DNA from: Gammaproteobacteria bacterium
Lineage (GTDB): Bacteria > Pseudomonadota > Gammaproteobacteria > Xanthomonadales > Marinicellaceae
NCBI GenBank assembly: GCA_030426705.1
Contig: JAUHXW010000097.1
Span: 1-9,073 of the forward strand
Length of the DNA stretch: 9,073 bases
Direction: 5' to 3'
Below the pieces are notes generated by a model. It made no database searches, had not been told where the DNA came from, and saw only the letters and a program-made list of their open reading frames with translations. The position numbers were made by a program, and so were the translations under genes. Shown here piece after piece: positions 1-6,358 of this stretch; within the stretch, counting starts at the first letter, position 1, and every line of letters begins with the position of its first letter.

Positions 1-1
1 T

Positions 2-7
2 TATAAT
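2..7 (+). promoter_or_regulatory. possible -10 box for the exodeoxyribonuclease III gene
   Basis: A perfect TATAAT hexamer lies 25 bases before the ATG at 33. If used, transcription would start near 13-16 and give a short leader. The matching -35 region falls outside the window, so this rests on one hexamer in AT-rich sequence. The leader has no clear purine-rich Shine-Dalgarno sequence. Confidence 0.35.
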
Positions 8-32
8 TTGCCATTTTTTCGACAGCCTTGCC

Positions 33-800
33 ATGAAAATCATCACCCTCAATGCCAACGGAATTCGAGCAGCCCAACGAAAAGGACTGTTTGAATGGTT
101 CAAAAAGCAACATGCAGATGTGTTGTGTATTCAAGAAACCAAAGCACAATTAAATCAATTGGATCCTGAATTATTCATCCCCAAGGGTTATCACTTTTAC
201 CAATCAGATGCTGTCAAAAAGGGCTATTCTGGAGTTTCCATTTACAGTAAACATCAGCCCATTGAGGTTAAATATGGATTGGATTGGCAAGATTTTGATA
301 CCGAAGGCCGCTGGTTACAGGTGGATTTGGGTGACTTGATTGTGGCATCTCTGTATCTGCCATCTGGCTCAGCCAAAGAAGAAAGGCAGGATTTTAAATA
401 TGTATGCATGGAGCGACTCGAGCCGGTGTTACTTGATTTAAAACAAACAGGTAAGCCCTTTGTTATTTGTGGTGATTGGAACATCGAACATAAGAAAATT
501 GATATCAAAAACTGGAAAGGTAATGTAAAGAACTCAGGCTTTCTACGCGAAGAACGTGCCTGGTTGACCAAATTGTTCGATGACTTTGGTTTAGTGGATG
601 CTTTTCGAGTCGTTGAGCCTGGTGAACATCAATATTCCTGGTGGTCAAATCGAGGACAAGCATGGGCTAATAACACCGGTTGGCGCATTGATTACCATGT
701 CACATCACCCTGTTTAGCAGATAAAATCAAATCCGCACACATCTACAAAGAAGAAAGGTTTTCAGATCATGCACCTGTGATCATTGAATATGATTTATAG
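33..800 (+). CDS. xth: exodeoxyribonuclease III (AP endonuclease, EEP family)
   Basis: A 255-residue protein, the usual length for bacterial ExoIII/ExoA. The family cleaves DNA 5' to abasic sites, removes 3'-blocking groups and degrades 3' ends of duplex DNA during base excision repair in the cytoplasm. All the family's active-site elements are visible: N7 in the N-terminal LNANGIRAA motif, E35 in IQETKA (metal ligand), Y108 in SLYLPSG, D148 and N150 in CGDWNIEH, D220 in WRIDYH, and the C-terminal D245-H246 pair in FSDHAP. The ATG at 33 gives the expected N-terminus directly at the first beta strand. No good ribosome binding site precedes it. It is the only plus-strand gene and converges on the antiporter gene, with 12 bases between the two stops. 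Family assignment is firm; whether this is the cell's main or a second ExoIII paralogue cannot be told. Confidence 0.95.
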   Translation: MKIITLNANGIRAAQRKGLFEWFKKQHADVLCIQETKAQLNQLDPELFIPKGYHFYQSDAVKKGYSGVSIYSKHQPIEVKYGLDWQDFDTEGRWLQVDLGDLIVASLYLPSGSAKEERQDFKYVCMERLEPVLLDLKQTGKPFVICGDWNIEHKKIDIKNWKGNVKNSGFLREERAWLTKLFDDFGLVDAFRVVEPGEHQYSWWSNRGQAWANNTGWRIDYHVTSPCLADKIKSAHIYKEERFSDHAPVIIEYDL

Positions 801-812
801 AGACCTGGAAAA

Positions 813-2732
813 CTAATACCTGTCTTTGTGACCCAAATCGTCAATCAGGCTGGATTCATCCCAGCCTGTGTCGTTATTGAGTCTGTGCTGCTTGATGTGC
901 TGATCATTGGATAAAACCTTGCCCAAACTGTCCAGTTGTTCTTGCACATTCAAAGCAAACACCTTTTCATCCTTATCGAAATAGGATTTAGCCATTTCTC
1001 GAACCAACCTTTCATCTTCAAGCTGGTAACGTAATTTTGATCTTTTGGCCTGGTAAGCGCGTAAGCCCAAACTCCTGAGAACCGCTTCTCCCATGCTGGC
1101 AGAAGACTCAAAAGTTTCCCTGTAAATGTGTTTAATACCGAGCTGGTGTAAATGGTAAGCCACGATTCGGTCTTTGGCTCTGACAAATAACTCCAGTTTA
1201 GGATGATGTTTGGTTAAATATTCAGCCAGCTGTAATACCTTGCCTGAATCATCCATGGCAATCACCATACATTTGGCTTGATCAATGCCAGCTGATTTCA
1301 GCAAATCCATGCGCATGGCGTCACCAAAAAACACCTTCCAGCCATATTTTCTGAGCATTTCTATGCGATTGGGGTCATCATCCAAAGCCGTGATTGAAAA
1401 TTGGTTGTATTGCAAGAGTCGGCCCACGATTTGTCCAAAACGCCCCACGCCAGCAATAATGACCTGATTGTTCTCATTAATTGGGTCTGCTTCTCTGGTT
1501 TCTTTACCAGAATTGACTTGTTTGGGTAAAATAACTTTTTCATACAGCAAAAATAACAATGGTGTTAAAGCCATCGATAAAGCCACCACGATACGTAAAG
1601 TATCTGCCAAAGCCGTATCAATAACGCTTTGCCCTACGGCCAATGTCAAAAGAACAAATGCAAACTCACCACCTTGAGCCAGCGCTAAACAGAACAAAGC
1701 ATGTTCTATTTTTTTCAATTTCAGAATTTTTCCTACCACGTAAAGCACCAAAATTTTGGTCACAATCAACAGTAAGGTCAAACCAATAATCAGTACATAT
1801 TGTTCTGCAAATAAAGCAAAATTAAATGCTGCACCCACAGTCATGAAAAACACACCCAGTAACAACCCTTTGAACGGTTCAATATCAGCTTCAAGTTCAT
1901 GTCTGTATTCACTTTCACTCAAAATCACACCCGCAATAAACACACCCAATGCCGGCGACAGACCCAAAAGTGACATCAAAGCAGCAATGGTGGTGACCAA
2001 ACCCAAAGCTGCTGTGGTAAAGATTTCTTTTTGTCGTGCTCGCGCAATGTAGTCGAATAATGGGTTGATGACGTACCTTGAAATGATATAGACCAGAACA
2101 ATGGCGCCTAACACCACAAGCGGTTTCAACCAAGTGGGCAGATGTGCTGTTAAGTTGATGCCATGACCAGCATGGAGGGCTTCTGTTGGCGCCCCTACCA
2201 CCAGTAATGGAATGACAGCAATGATAGGAATAACAGCAATGTCCTGAAACAGCAAAGCCGCGAAAGTTGCTTGGCCACCAATGGTATTTTGCCACCCTTT
2301 TTCAGCCAGAGTTGACATGATGATGGCCGTAGATGACAGAGCCAGTACCAAGCCAATTGCCAAGCCAGTTTGCCAAGGCAGATGAAAACCATACATGGCT
2401 ATCAGCATCATCAGCAAAGCGGTCAAACCCACCTGTAAACCACCGGCATTTAAGATGGTGTTTTTCATCTTCCATAGATGACTGGGTTGCATTTCCAGGC
2501 CGATGATAAAAAGCATCAAAACCACACCAAACTCTGATGCATGATTTAATTGTTCCAGCAGATGAGCCGAATCCATGCCCAATAACGGTGTTACCAAAGT
2601 CAATAAAATGCCTACAATCGCACCGGCAATCAGATAACCCAAAACTGAACCCAGGTTAAACTTTTTTGCCAGCGGCACCATCAGCACACCCATACCAAAA
2701 AATAAACTGGCAATGATAAATGCTTCAGTCAT
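813..2732 (-). CDS. kefB: KefB/KefC-type glutathione-regulated K+/H+ antiporter (CPA2 family)
   Basis: A 639-residue inner-membrane protein. Residues 1-400 are about 12-13 hydrophobic segments of the Na+/H+ exchanger fold, with the QD pair at 163-164 (LFQDIAVIP) in the ion-translocating helix. The loop HELEADIEPFK at 278-288 closely matches the regulatory loop HALESDIEPFK known in E. coli KefC. Residues about 422-540 form an RCK_N/TrkA-N domain with a GxGxxG nucleotide motif (428-433, GVGRFG) and acidic D451-D453 at the end of the second strand. R518 in VRAKD and the RETFE segment at 538-542 sit where Kef proteins bind glutathione. Kef systems stay shut with glutathione bound and open with glutathione-electrophile adducts, releasing K+ and acidifying the cytoplasm. 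The start overlaps the oxidoreductase gene by 8 bases and has a GGAG ribosome site inside it. KefB versus KefC is not settled; the KefG-like partner tips it toward KefB. Confidence 0.9.
   Translation of the reverse strand: MTEAFIIASLFFGMGVLMVPLAKKFNLGSVLGYLIAGAIVGILLTLVTPLLGMDSAHLLEQLNHASEFGVVLMLFIIGLEMQPSHLWKMKNTILNAGGLQVGLTALLMMLIAMYGFHLPWQTGLAIGLVLALSSTAIIMSTLAEKGWQNTIGGQATFAALLFQDIAVIPIIAVIPLLVVGAPTEALHAGHGINLTAHLPTWLKPLVVLGAIVLVYIISRYVINPLFDYIARARQKEIFTTAALGLVTTIAALMSLLGLSPALGVFIAGVILSESEYRHELEADIEPFKGLLLGVFFMTVGAAFNFALFAEQYVLIIGLTLLLIVTKILVLYVVGKILKLKKIEHALFCLALAQGGEFAFVLLTLAVGQSVIDTALADTLRIVVALSMALTPLLFLLYEKVILPKQVNSGKETREADPINENNQVIIAGVGRFGQIVGRLLQYNQFSITALDDDPNRIEMLRKYGWKVFFGDAMRMDLLKSAGIDQAKCMVIAMDDSGKVLQLAEYLTKHHPKLELFVRAKDRIVAYHLHQLGIKHIYRETFESSASMGEAVLRSLGLRAYQAKRSKLRYQLEDERLVREMAKSYFDKDEKVFALNVQEQLDSLGKVLSNDQHIKQHRLNNDTGWDESSLIDDLGHKDRY
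846..868. other. 8-bp GC-rich inverted repeat in the convergent junction
   Basis: CAGGCTGG (846-853) and CCAGCCTG (861-868) are perfect complements separated by 7 bases. The repeat lies in the last codons of the antiporter gene, about 46 bases past the exodeoxyribonuclease stop. Neither strand shows a following T-run, so it is not a canonical Rho-independent terminator. It could act as a 3'-end stabilising hairpin or weak terminator for the plus-strand transcript, or be chance in coding sequence. Confidence 0.3.
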
Positions 2733-3348
2733 TTTGTAACTCCAAATGATCGAAGCGCTGGTTCATGGTACTGTACGCCTCACAATCCTGTTCACAAACA
2801 GTCCCCTTAACCAGTTCAGTCAGTAGATATCTGTATCTCTCAGCTTGAAGAGAAAGGTATTCATGGGTTAAGTTCTGGTCGAAATTACCGGCTTTGATTT
2901 TCAAGCCGCCATAGGTGATAAATGGCGGAAGATAGGGCATGTTACATAATTTGGCGGTGAATTCGAATGGCTTTAACAAGTCACGGATATTGCGGTCACC
3001 TTTGTAATTGGCCACATCTCCACCAGTGGATATGGCTGACACAAAAATTTTCCCTTCAAGTGCTTTACCCTCAGTGCCATAAGCATAACCATGTTCTAGA
3101 ACCAGGTCCATCCATTCTTTTAAAATAGCCGGACAGGAAAACCAGTACAAAGGGTGTTGAAACACAATCACATCATGATCATTGAGTAACTGTTGTTCGT
3201 GCTGAACGTCAATCAGAAAATTGGGATAGGCTTCATACAAGTCATGAAAAGTAATGTGCTCAGACTCTGGAATGGCTGACAGTAATGTTTTGTTGACAAG
3301 TGAAGTTTGAAAGACAGGGTGAGCAAACAGAACCAGCACTTTGTTCAT
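2725..3348 (-). CDS. kefG: KefG/KefF-like NAD(P)H:quinone oxidoreductase, Kef ancillary protein
   Basis: A 207-residue flavodoxin-fold protein of the NQO1/KefF/KefG family. In enterobacteria these soluble FMN proteins bind the cytoplasmic domain of their Kef partner and are needed for full efflux activity; KefF is also a quinone reductase. Visible elements are the N-terminal FAHP (8-11) of the phosphate-binding loop, the flavin-contacting HPLYWFSCP block (65-73) followed by ILKEWMD, the STGGD turn (107-111) and YLPPFITYG (139-147). The block VIVFQHPLY..SCPA.LKEW and the DLLKPFE..AKLC segment resemble E. coli KefG more than KefF, judged from memory. At 207 residues it is about 25-30 longer than those proteins; the extra part is a charged C-terminal tail (after about 180) of unknown role. 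It sits 32 bases after telA and overlaps the antiporter gene by 8 bases, so the two are almost certainly co-translated. The leader has no strong Shine-Dalgarno. Confidence 0.88.
   Translation of the reverse strand: MNKVLVLFAHPVFQTSLVNKTLLSAIPESEHITFHDLYEAYPNFLIDVQHEQQLLNDHDVIVFQHPLYWFSCPAILKEWMDLVLEHGYAYGTEGKALEGKIFVSAISTGGDVANYKGDRNIRDLLKPFEFTAKLCNMPYLPPFITYGGLKIKAGNFDQNLTHEYLSLQAERYRYLLTELVKGTVCEQDCEAYSTMNQRFDHLELQND
2740..2743 (-). promoter_or_regulatory. ribosome binding site of the antiporter gene
   Basis: GGAG on the minus strand, 7 bases before the ATG at 2732. It lies inside the last codons of the upstream oxidoreductase gene, whose stop overlaps the antiporter start region by 8 bases. 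It supports this ATG and allows both coupling and independent initiation. Confidence 0.65.
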
Positions 3349-3377
3349 GGCTGGCTCTGTTTCATTGGTTTGATCAT
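3345..3377 (-). other. 10-codon mini-ORF filling the telA-kefG gap
   Basis: An ATG one codon after the telA stop opens a frame reading MIKPMKQSQP, whose TGA overlaps the kefG start as ATGA. It is in the same frame as telA, so it is also what TelA would gain by reading through its TGA. It could let terminating ribosomes reinitiate and be handed to kefG, which lacks a clear ribosome site. It may equally be chance; no ribosome site precedes it. Confidence 0.2.
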
Positions 3378-3380
3378 CAA

Positions 3381-4541
3381 TCAGTCAGTGGCTTTGTTGA
3401 TGTCGTTGTAACGGGCTTTGGCAGTCAGTAAAGCCTCGCGCAGTTGCTCTTCGGTTTTTTGTAGTTCAACCACAGCGCTTTCTCGTTTGGCTTTACCTTC
3501 TTCAGCAATGCGCAAACTGTCATCTATGGTTTCAATGAGTTTTTGATTGGCCTGTTTCACCACTTCTATATCAAACACACCGCGTTCCATTTGTTCACGA
3601 ACTTTACGATTGGCCATTTTCAGATTTTCTGCATTGGCTGCCAACATCTCATTGGTCAAATCGGTGGCATCCTTGATGGTATCTGCCGCTTGTTCAGATC
3701 GCCAAATGGTGACAGTCTGTGCCAATTGTTGTCGCCACAAAGGAACGGTGTTGGCAATGGTTGAGTTGATTTTGTTGATCAAACCCTTATCATTTTCCTG
3801 TACCAAACGAATACTTGGCAGACTTTGTAAGGTGACTTGTCTGGTCAAACGCAAATCATGTACCCTTCTTTCCAAATCTGCTGTTGATGATCTGATATCA
3901 CGCAGTTTTTGCGCTAATAACATGTCGTCACTGCCTTCAGCCTCTTTTTCCATGGCCGGGATGACTTCGTTGTGCAACTGATTGATTTTTTCCTCGCCTG
4001 CTTTGATGTAGTCTTCCAGGGTGTGAAAATACTCTAAATTGGCCACATACAGTCGATCAAGACTGGTGATGTCTTTAAGTAATGTGGTTTTGTGAGCTTC
4101 CAGCTTGTTGGTGATTTTATCGATTTGTTTGCGAACATCCTCATACTTTTGCAAGAATTTAACCAATGGTTTAGCCTTTCCAAACAATCGGGCAAAGAAA
4201 CCGGGCTTTTTATTGGGGTCCAGCTCATCAATATCAAAACCACGAATGGTGGCAACCATTTCATTCAAAGCTTCACCAGAACGCCCTAAGTCCTTGTTTT
4301 TAACACCTTCAAGCATTTTGTCTGAGATTTCGGTGACTTTCTCCTGAGCCTTGTTGCCGAAAAAAATCACAGAATTGGCATCAGAGATATCAATTTCTTC
4401 CATCAAAGCATCAATGCGTGCCTTTTCTTCCTGGTCCACATCTTTGTATGGCACCATTTCTTCAGTCACACCAGGTACCAATTCACCCTGGATGGTGCCT
4501 GTAACAACTTCAGTTTCTGTTTTTGTTTCTTGATCGCTCAT
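3381..4541 (-). CDS. telA: TelA-family toxic anion resistance protein
   Basis: A 386-residue, highly charged, mostly helical protein without membrane segments, matching the TelA/KlaA/YaaN family (usually about 330-400 residues). The conserved N-terminal block is visible at about 59-103: FFGNKAQEKV, an ISDKML helix, then VKNKDLGRSGEALNEM and a GFD turn. The core follows at about 124-183 (KPLVKFLQKYEDV, then LLKDITSLDRLY and EDYIKAGEE). Residues 185-386 are long predicted coiled-coil helices. The acidic first 40 residues look disordered. Plasmid TelA/KlaA is linked to tellurite resistance and Bacillus homologues to cell-envelope stress, but the biochemical activity is unknown. A homologue lies next to xpaC in Bacillus subtilis (xpaC-yaaN), so this adjacency is an established pairing. 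The ATG has an AGGTAAG-type ribosome site and starts 12 bases after the xpaC stop. Confidence 0.88.
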   Translation of the reverse strand: MSDQETKTETEVVTGTIQGELVPGVTEEMVPYKDVDQEEKARIDALMEEIDISDANSVIFFGNKAQEKVTEISDKMLEGVKNKDLGRSGEALNEMVATIRGFDIDELDPNKKPGFFARLFGKAKPLVKFLQKYEDVRKQIDKITNKLEAHKTTLLKDITSLDRLYVANLEYFHTLEDYIKAGEEKINQLHNEVIPAMEKEAEGSDDMLLAQKLRDIRSSTADLERRVHDLRLTRQVTLQSLPSIRLVQENDKGLINKINSTIANTVPLWRQQLAQTVTIWRSEQAADTIKDATDLTNEMLAANAENLKMANRKVREQMERGVFDIEVVKQANQKLIETIDDSLRIAEEGKAKRESAVVELQKTEEQLREALLTAKARYNDINKATD

Positions 4542-4545
4542 TTTT

Positions 4546-4552
4546 CTTACCT
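4546..4552 (-). promoter_or_regulatory. ribosome binding site of telA
   Basis: AGGTAAG on the minus strand, four A residues before the ATG at 4541. It lies in the 12-base gap between the xpaC stop and telA, is one of the better ribosome sites in this gene train, and supports the chosen telA start. Confidence 0.6.
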
Positions 4553-4553
4553 A

Positions 4554-5387
4554 TCAATTAATGCCTTGTTTTTCCATCAAAGTATTCAACACTTCGATGT
4601 CCACATCCAAATCAAATACTTGATTCTCTAATAATTTTTTATTTTGCTCATCAAATACCTGGTCGATATTTTGTAACACTTTTTTGAAATTTTGCTCCAA
4701 AGAAGCGTCTTCAACCAGTTTGTGAGTTTCTGCATACCTTTGTATCACACTTTCTGTGGCTCCAAGGTATGAATGCAAAAAACGCCGTGCTTGTGGGATT
4801 TTTTCAGGGTGATTCACCAAAGTATCTACCACTTCACGACTGGTTTTTACAATTTTATTTAAATAATCTGACAATTCTGTGTTCGCAATGTGTTTATTGG
4901 CTTGTTCAATGTTGACAATAGATTGCTCACTCAACGCCAGTATCTCCTTGGAGTCCTGATCTTGTACAGCGCCAAAAGAAGATGATGTGACTTCATCCAG
5001 GCCATACCAAAGTACTGAGCCCAGCACAGCTCCGATGCCATAGGCAATGGACTCAAATAAGCCAAAGCCTGCCACAAACCAGGTACCAACAAAAGAGCAA
5101 GCACCCAGCGTTAAGGATGACAGCATCATCAACGGAAATGGTTTTTTAATCACGAATTTTCGTTGCCGATAATGGTATTTATTGTGTCTGCCTTTACTCA
5201 TCCAGGTGGCGGACAACAAAGCGCCAAAAAAGACCGCTCCACTGGTCAAAAACTTGAACAAACTTCCTTGCGCCAATTGAAACAAAGAAGCCACCAAAAA
5301 CAGGATGGAAAACACGTACAGCAACCAGGCAGTTGATTGAAACTTGACAATAGACTTTTGCGCCTTTTCTCGGTATTTTACAGGCAT
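4554..5387 (-). CDS. xpaC: XpaC-family membrane protein (5-bromo-4-chloroindolyl phosphate hydrolysis family)
   Basis: A 277-residue membrane protein. Hydrophobic segments lie at about 20-38, 45-62, 84-107 and 110-130, forming two hairpins. The loop between them (about 64-82) is strongly basic (KGRHNKYHYRQRK), as expected for a cytoplasmic loop. Residues 145-277 are a soluble helical domain; ARRFLHSYLGATESVIQRY at 200-218 corresponds to the FLxYYLPTTLKLLxxY-type signature of XpaC proteins. The family name comes from an old indicator-dye phenotype in Bacillus; no catalytic site is visible and the true function is not known. The gene overlaps the preceding 26-residue peptide gene by one base (TGATG) and precedes telA by 12 bases. 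Only a weak GTGAG lies upstream of the ATG, so coupling to the small gene probably drives its translation. Confidence 0.82.
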   Translation of the reverse strand: MPVKYREKAQKSIVKFQSTAWLLYVFSILFLVASLFQLAQGSLFKFLTSGAVFFGALLSATWMSKGRHNKYHYRQRKFVIKKPFPLMMLSSLTLGACSFVGTWFVAGFGLFESIAYGIGAVLGSVLWYGLDEVTSSSFGAVQDQDSKEILALSEQSIVNIEQANKHIANTELSDYLNKIVKTSREVVDTLVNHPEKIPQARRFLHSYLGATESVIQRYAETHKLVEDASLEQNFKKVLQNIDQVFDEQNKKLLENQVFDLDVDIEVLNTLMEKQGIN

Positions 5388-5467
5388 CAGAACATACTCA
5401 CTGCAACATAGCCCAAAGAAAGTGTCAAAAGCCCAAAACCGGCCAGTTTTCTGATAAATTCAAGCAT
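5387..5467 (-). CDS. 26-residue single-pass membrane peptide between the cyclase and xpaC genes
   Basis: A small frame of 26 codons plus stop that exactly fills the space between two clear genes. Its ATG lies 2 bases after the cyclase stop (TAG-AT-ATG) and its TGA shares one base with the xpaC ATG. The peptide begins MLEFIRKLAG, with two basic residues, and continues as an uninterrupted hydrophobic stretch (FGLLTLSLGYVAVSMF), as in a single-pass membrane peptide with its N-terminus inside. No strong ribosome site precedes it; translation would depend on ribosomes finishing the cyclase gene. I recognise no family. It could be a small regulator or subunit of XpaC, or only a coupling device. The exact fit, charge pattern and hydrophobicity argue for a real gene, but chance is not excluded at this length. 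Confidence 0.55.
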   Translation of the reverse strand: MLEFIRKLAGFGLLTLSLGYVAVSMF

Positions 5468-5469
5468 AT

Positions 5470-6357
5470 CTATTTCAAAATTTTAAATTTTAACAATTGT
5501 TCTTGGTTAGAGAAGTCCAATTCACCAAAGGCTATTTCTCCATCATCGTGTAGCACCATAGACTCGCGATGAATTCTGATGGGTTCGCTACCACCTTGTT
5601 TAATCCAAGTACCGTTGGTACTTTCATCGGTGTATTTAAAGTTTCCACCTGAATATTGGATGTCTCCGTGATGTCTTGAAGCCATTAACATGGCGATTTG
5701 AATGTCACAGTCATCACCCCGGCCAATGGTTTTGGTGGGAGACTGATCGGTCATGATTTGTTTTCTGCCATCAAGCGCTAATTCCAATTGTGATTTGGTG
5801 ACAGGAATTTTGATATCCAATGCAGAAGTTACCCTGGTCACCTGGCTGGTGTCTTGTTGCCACAACACTTCAATGATTTCTACAGGCAGCAGTTTTCCTT
5901 TGACTTTGGTCTTTCCTAAAGAACGATGCGTTAAAAACGGCGGCAAAATGCATGTTTTAAAAGTGATGGAGTTGGTTATGACCTGACCTTTTTTGGCGTA
6001 GCCAGTCATGCGCGCAGCCACGTTTACAGCATCTCCAAACACATCACCATCTTCTTCAATCACATCACCATAATGAAAACCAACACGAATGGCTATGGGG
6101 TGATTACCGAGCACAAAATTACCGCTGACTGCATTTTGCATATCAATCGCCGCCAACAACGCATGGTTGGCTTTGGGAAAAACACACATGATTTCATCGC
6201 CGATGGTTTTGACCAGTTCTCCCTGGTGCTTCTCTGCTTCTTTGAGCAACACATCCAAAACTGATGCAATCGCGTTACGAGCGGCTTCATCACCGTGTTT
6301 TTCAAACAGTGTGGTGCTCTCAGCAATGTCAGCAAATAAAATGCAAAGTTCTGTCAA
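5470..6357 (-). CDS. class III adenylate/guanylate cyclase with C-terminal FHA domain
   Basis: A 295-residue soluble protein. Numbering uses the TTG start at 6357. Residues 1-165 form a class III nucleotidyl cyclase domain with all six expected catalytic residues: metal ligands D10 (LFADIAEST) and D54 (TIGDE), substrate-selecting K50 and D109, transition-state N112 and R116 (GDAVNVAAR). The K/D pair predicts ATP as substrate, giving cAMP. Residues about 205-280 form an FHA domain with G212-R213 (IGRG), S227-R228-x-H230 (SRHHG) and N248-G249 (STNGTW), the phosphothreonine-binding set. There is no membrane segment. An in-frame TTG at 6375 would add six residues and overlap the E1 gene by 17 bases. 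I prefer 6357 because GAGGT lies five bases before it, and the protein then starts at TELCILFAD, right at the first cyclase strand. An in-frame stop lies immediately upstream of 6375, so no ATG start is available. FHA may tether or switch the cyclase through a Ser/Thr kinase not seen here. Confidence 0.88.
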   Translation of the reverse strand: MTELCILFADIAESTTLFEKHGDEAARNAIASVLDVLLKEAEKHQGELVKTIGDEIMCVFPKANHALLAAIDMQNAVSGNFVLGNHPIAIRVGFHYGDVIEEDGDVFGDAVNVAARMTGYAKKGQVITNSITFKTCILPPFLTHRSLGKTKVKGKLLPVEIIEVLWQQDTSQVTRVTSALDIKIPVTKSQLELALDGRKQIMTDQSPTKTIGRGDDCDIQIAMLMASRHHGDIQYSGGNFKYTDESTNGTWIKQGGSEPIRIHRESMVLHDDGEIAFGELDFSNQEQLLKFKILK

Positions 6358-6358
6358 T

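Noticed and set aside
254..571. 105-codon minus-strand frame inside the exodeoxyribonuclease gene
   Set aside because: Fully antisense to a gene with intact catalytic motifs; shadow.
846..868. Inverted repeat as a Rho-independent terminator for the convergent genes
   Set aside because: The stem is good but no T-run follows on either strand, so it is listed only as an inverted repeat.
1915..2295. 126-codon minus-strand frame inside the antiporter gene
   Set aside because: Out-of-frame reading of membrane-helix codons, rich in His, Cys and Trp; no independent support.
3370..3380. Short palindrome TTGAT-C-ATCAA in the telA-kefG gap
   Set aside because: Only five base pairs per arm and AT-rich, and it includes the start of the mini-ORF; too short to call an operator or terminator.
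3547..3981. 144-codon plus-strand open frame opposite telA
   Set aside because: Antisense to the conserved TelA core with no family resemblance or start signals; low-complexity composition typical of a shadow frame.
5470..5500. AT-rich stretch at the end of the cyclase gene as an internal promoter for the xpaC/telA block
   Set aside because: TTGTTA and several AAAATT-like hexamers are present, but no -35/-10 pair with good spacing and sequence; coding sequence explains the stretch.
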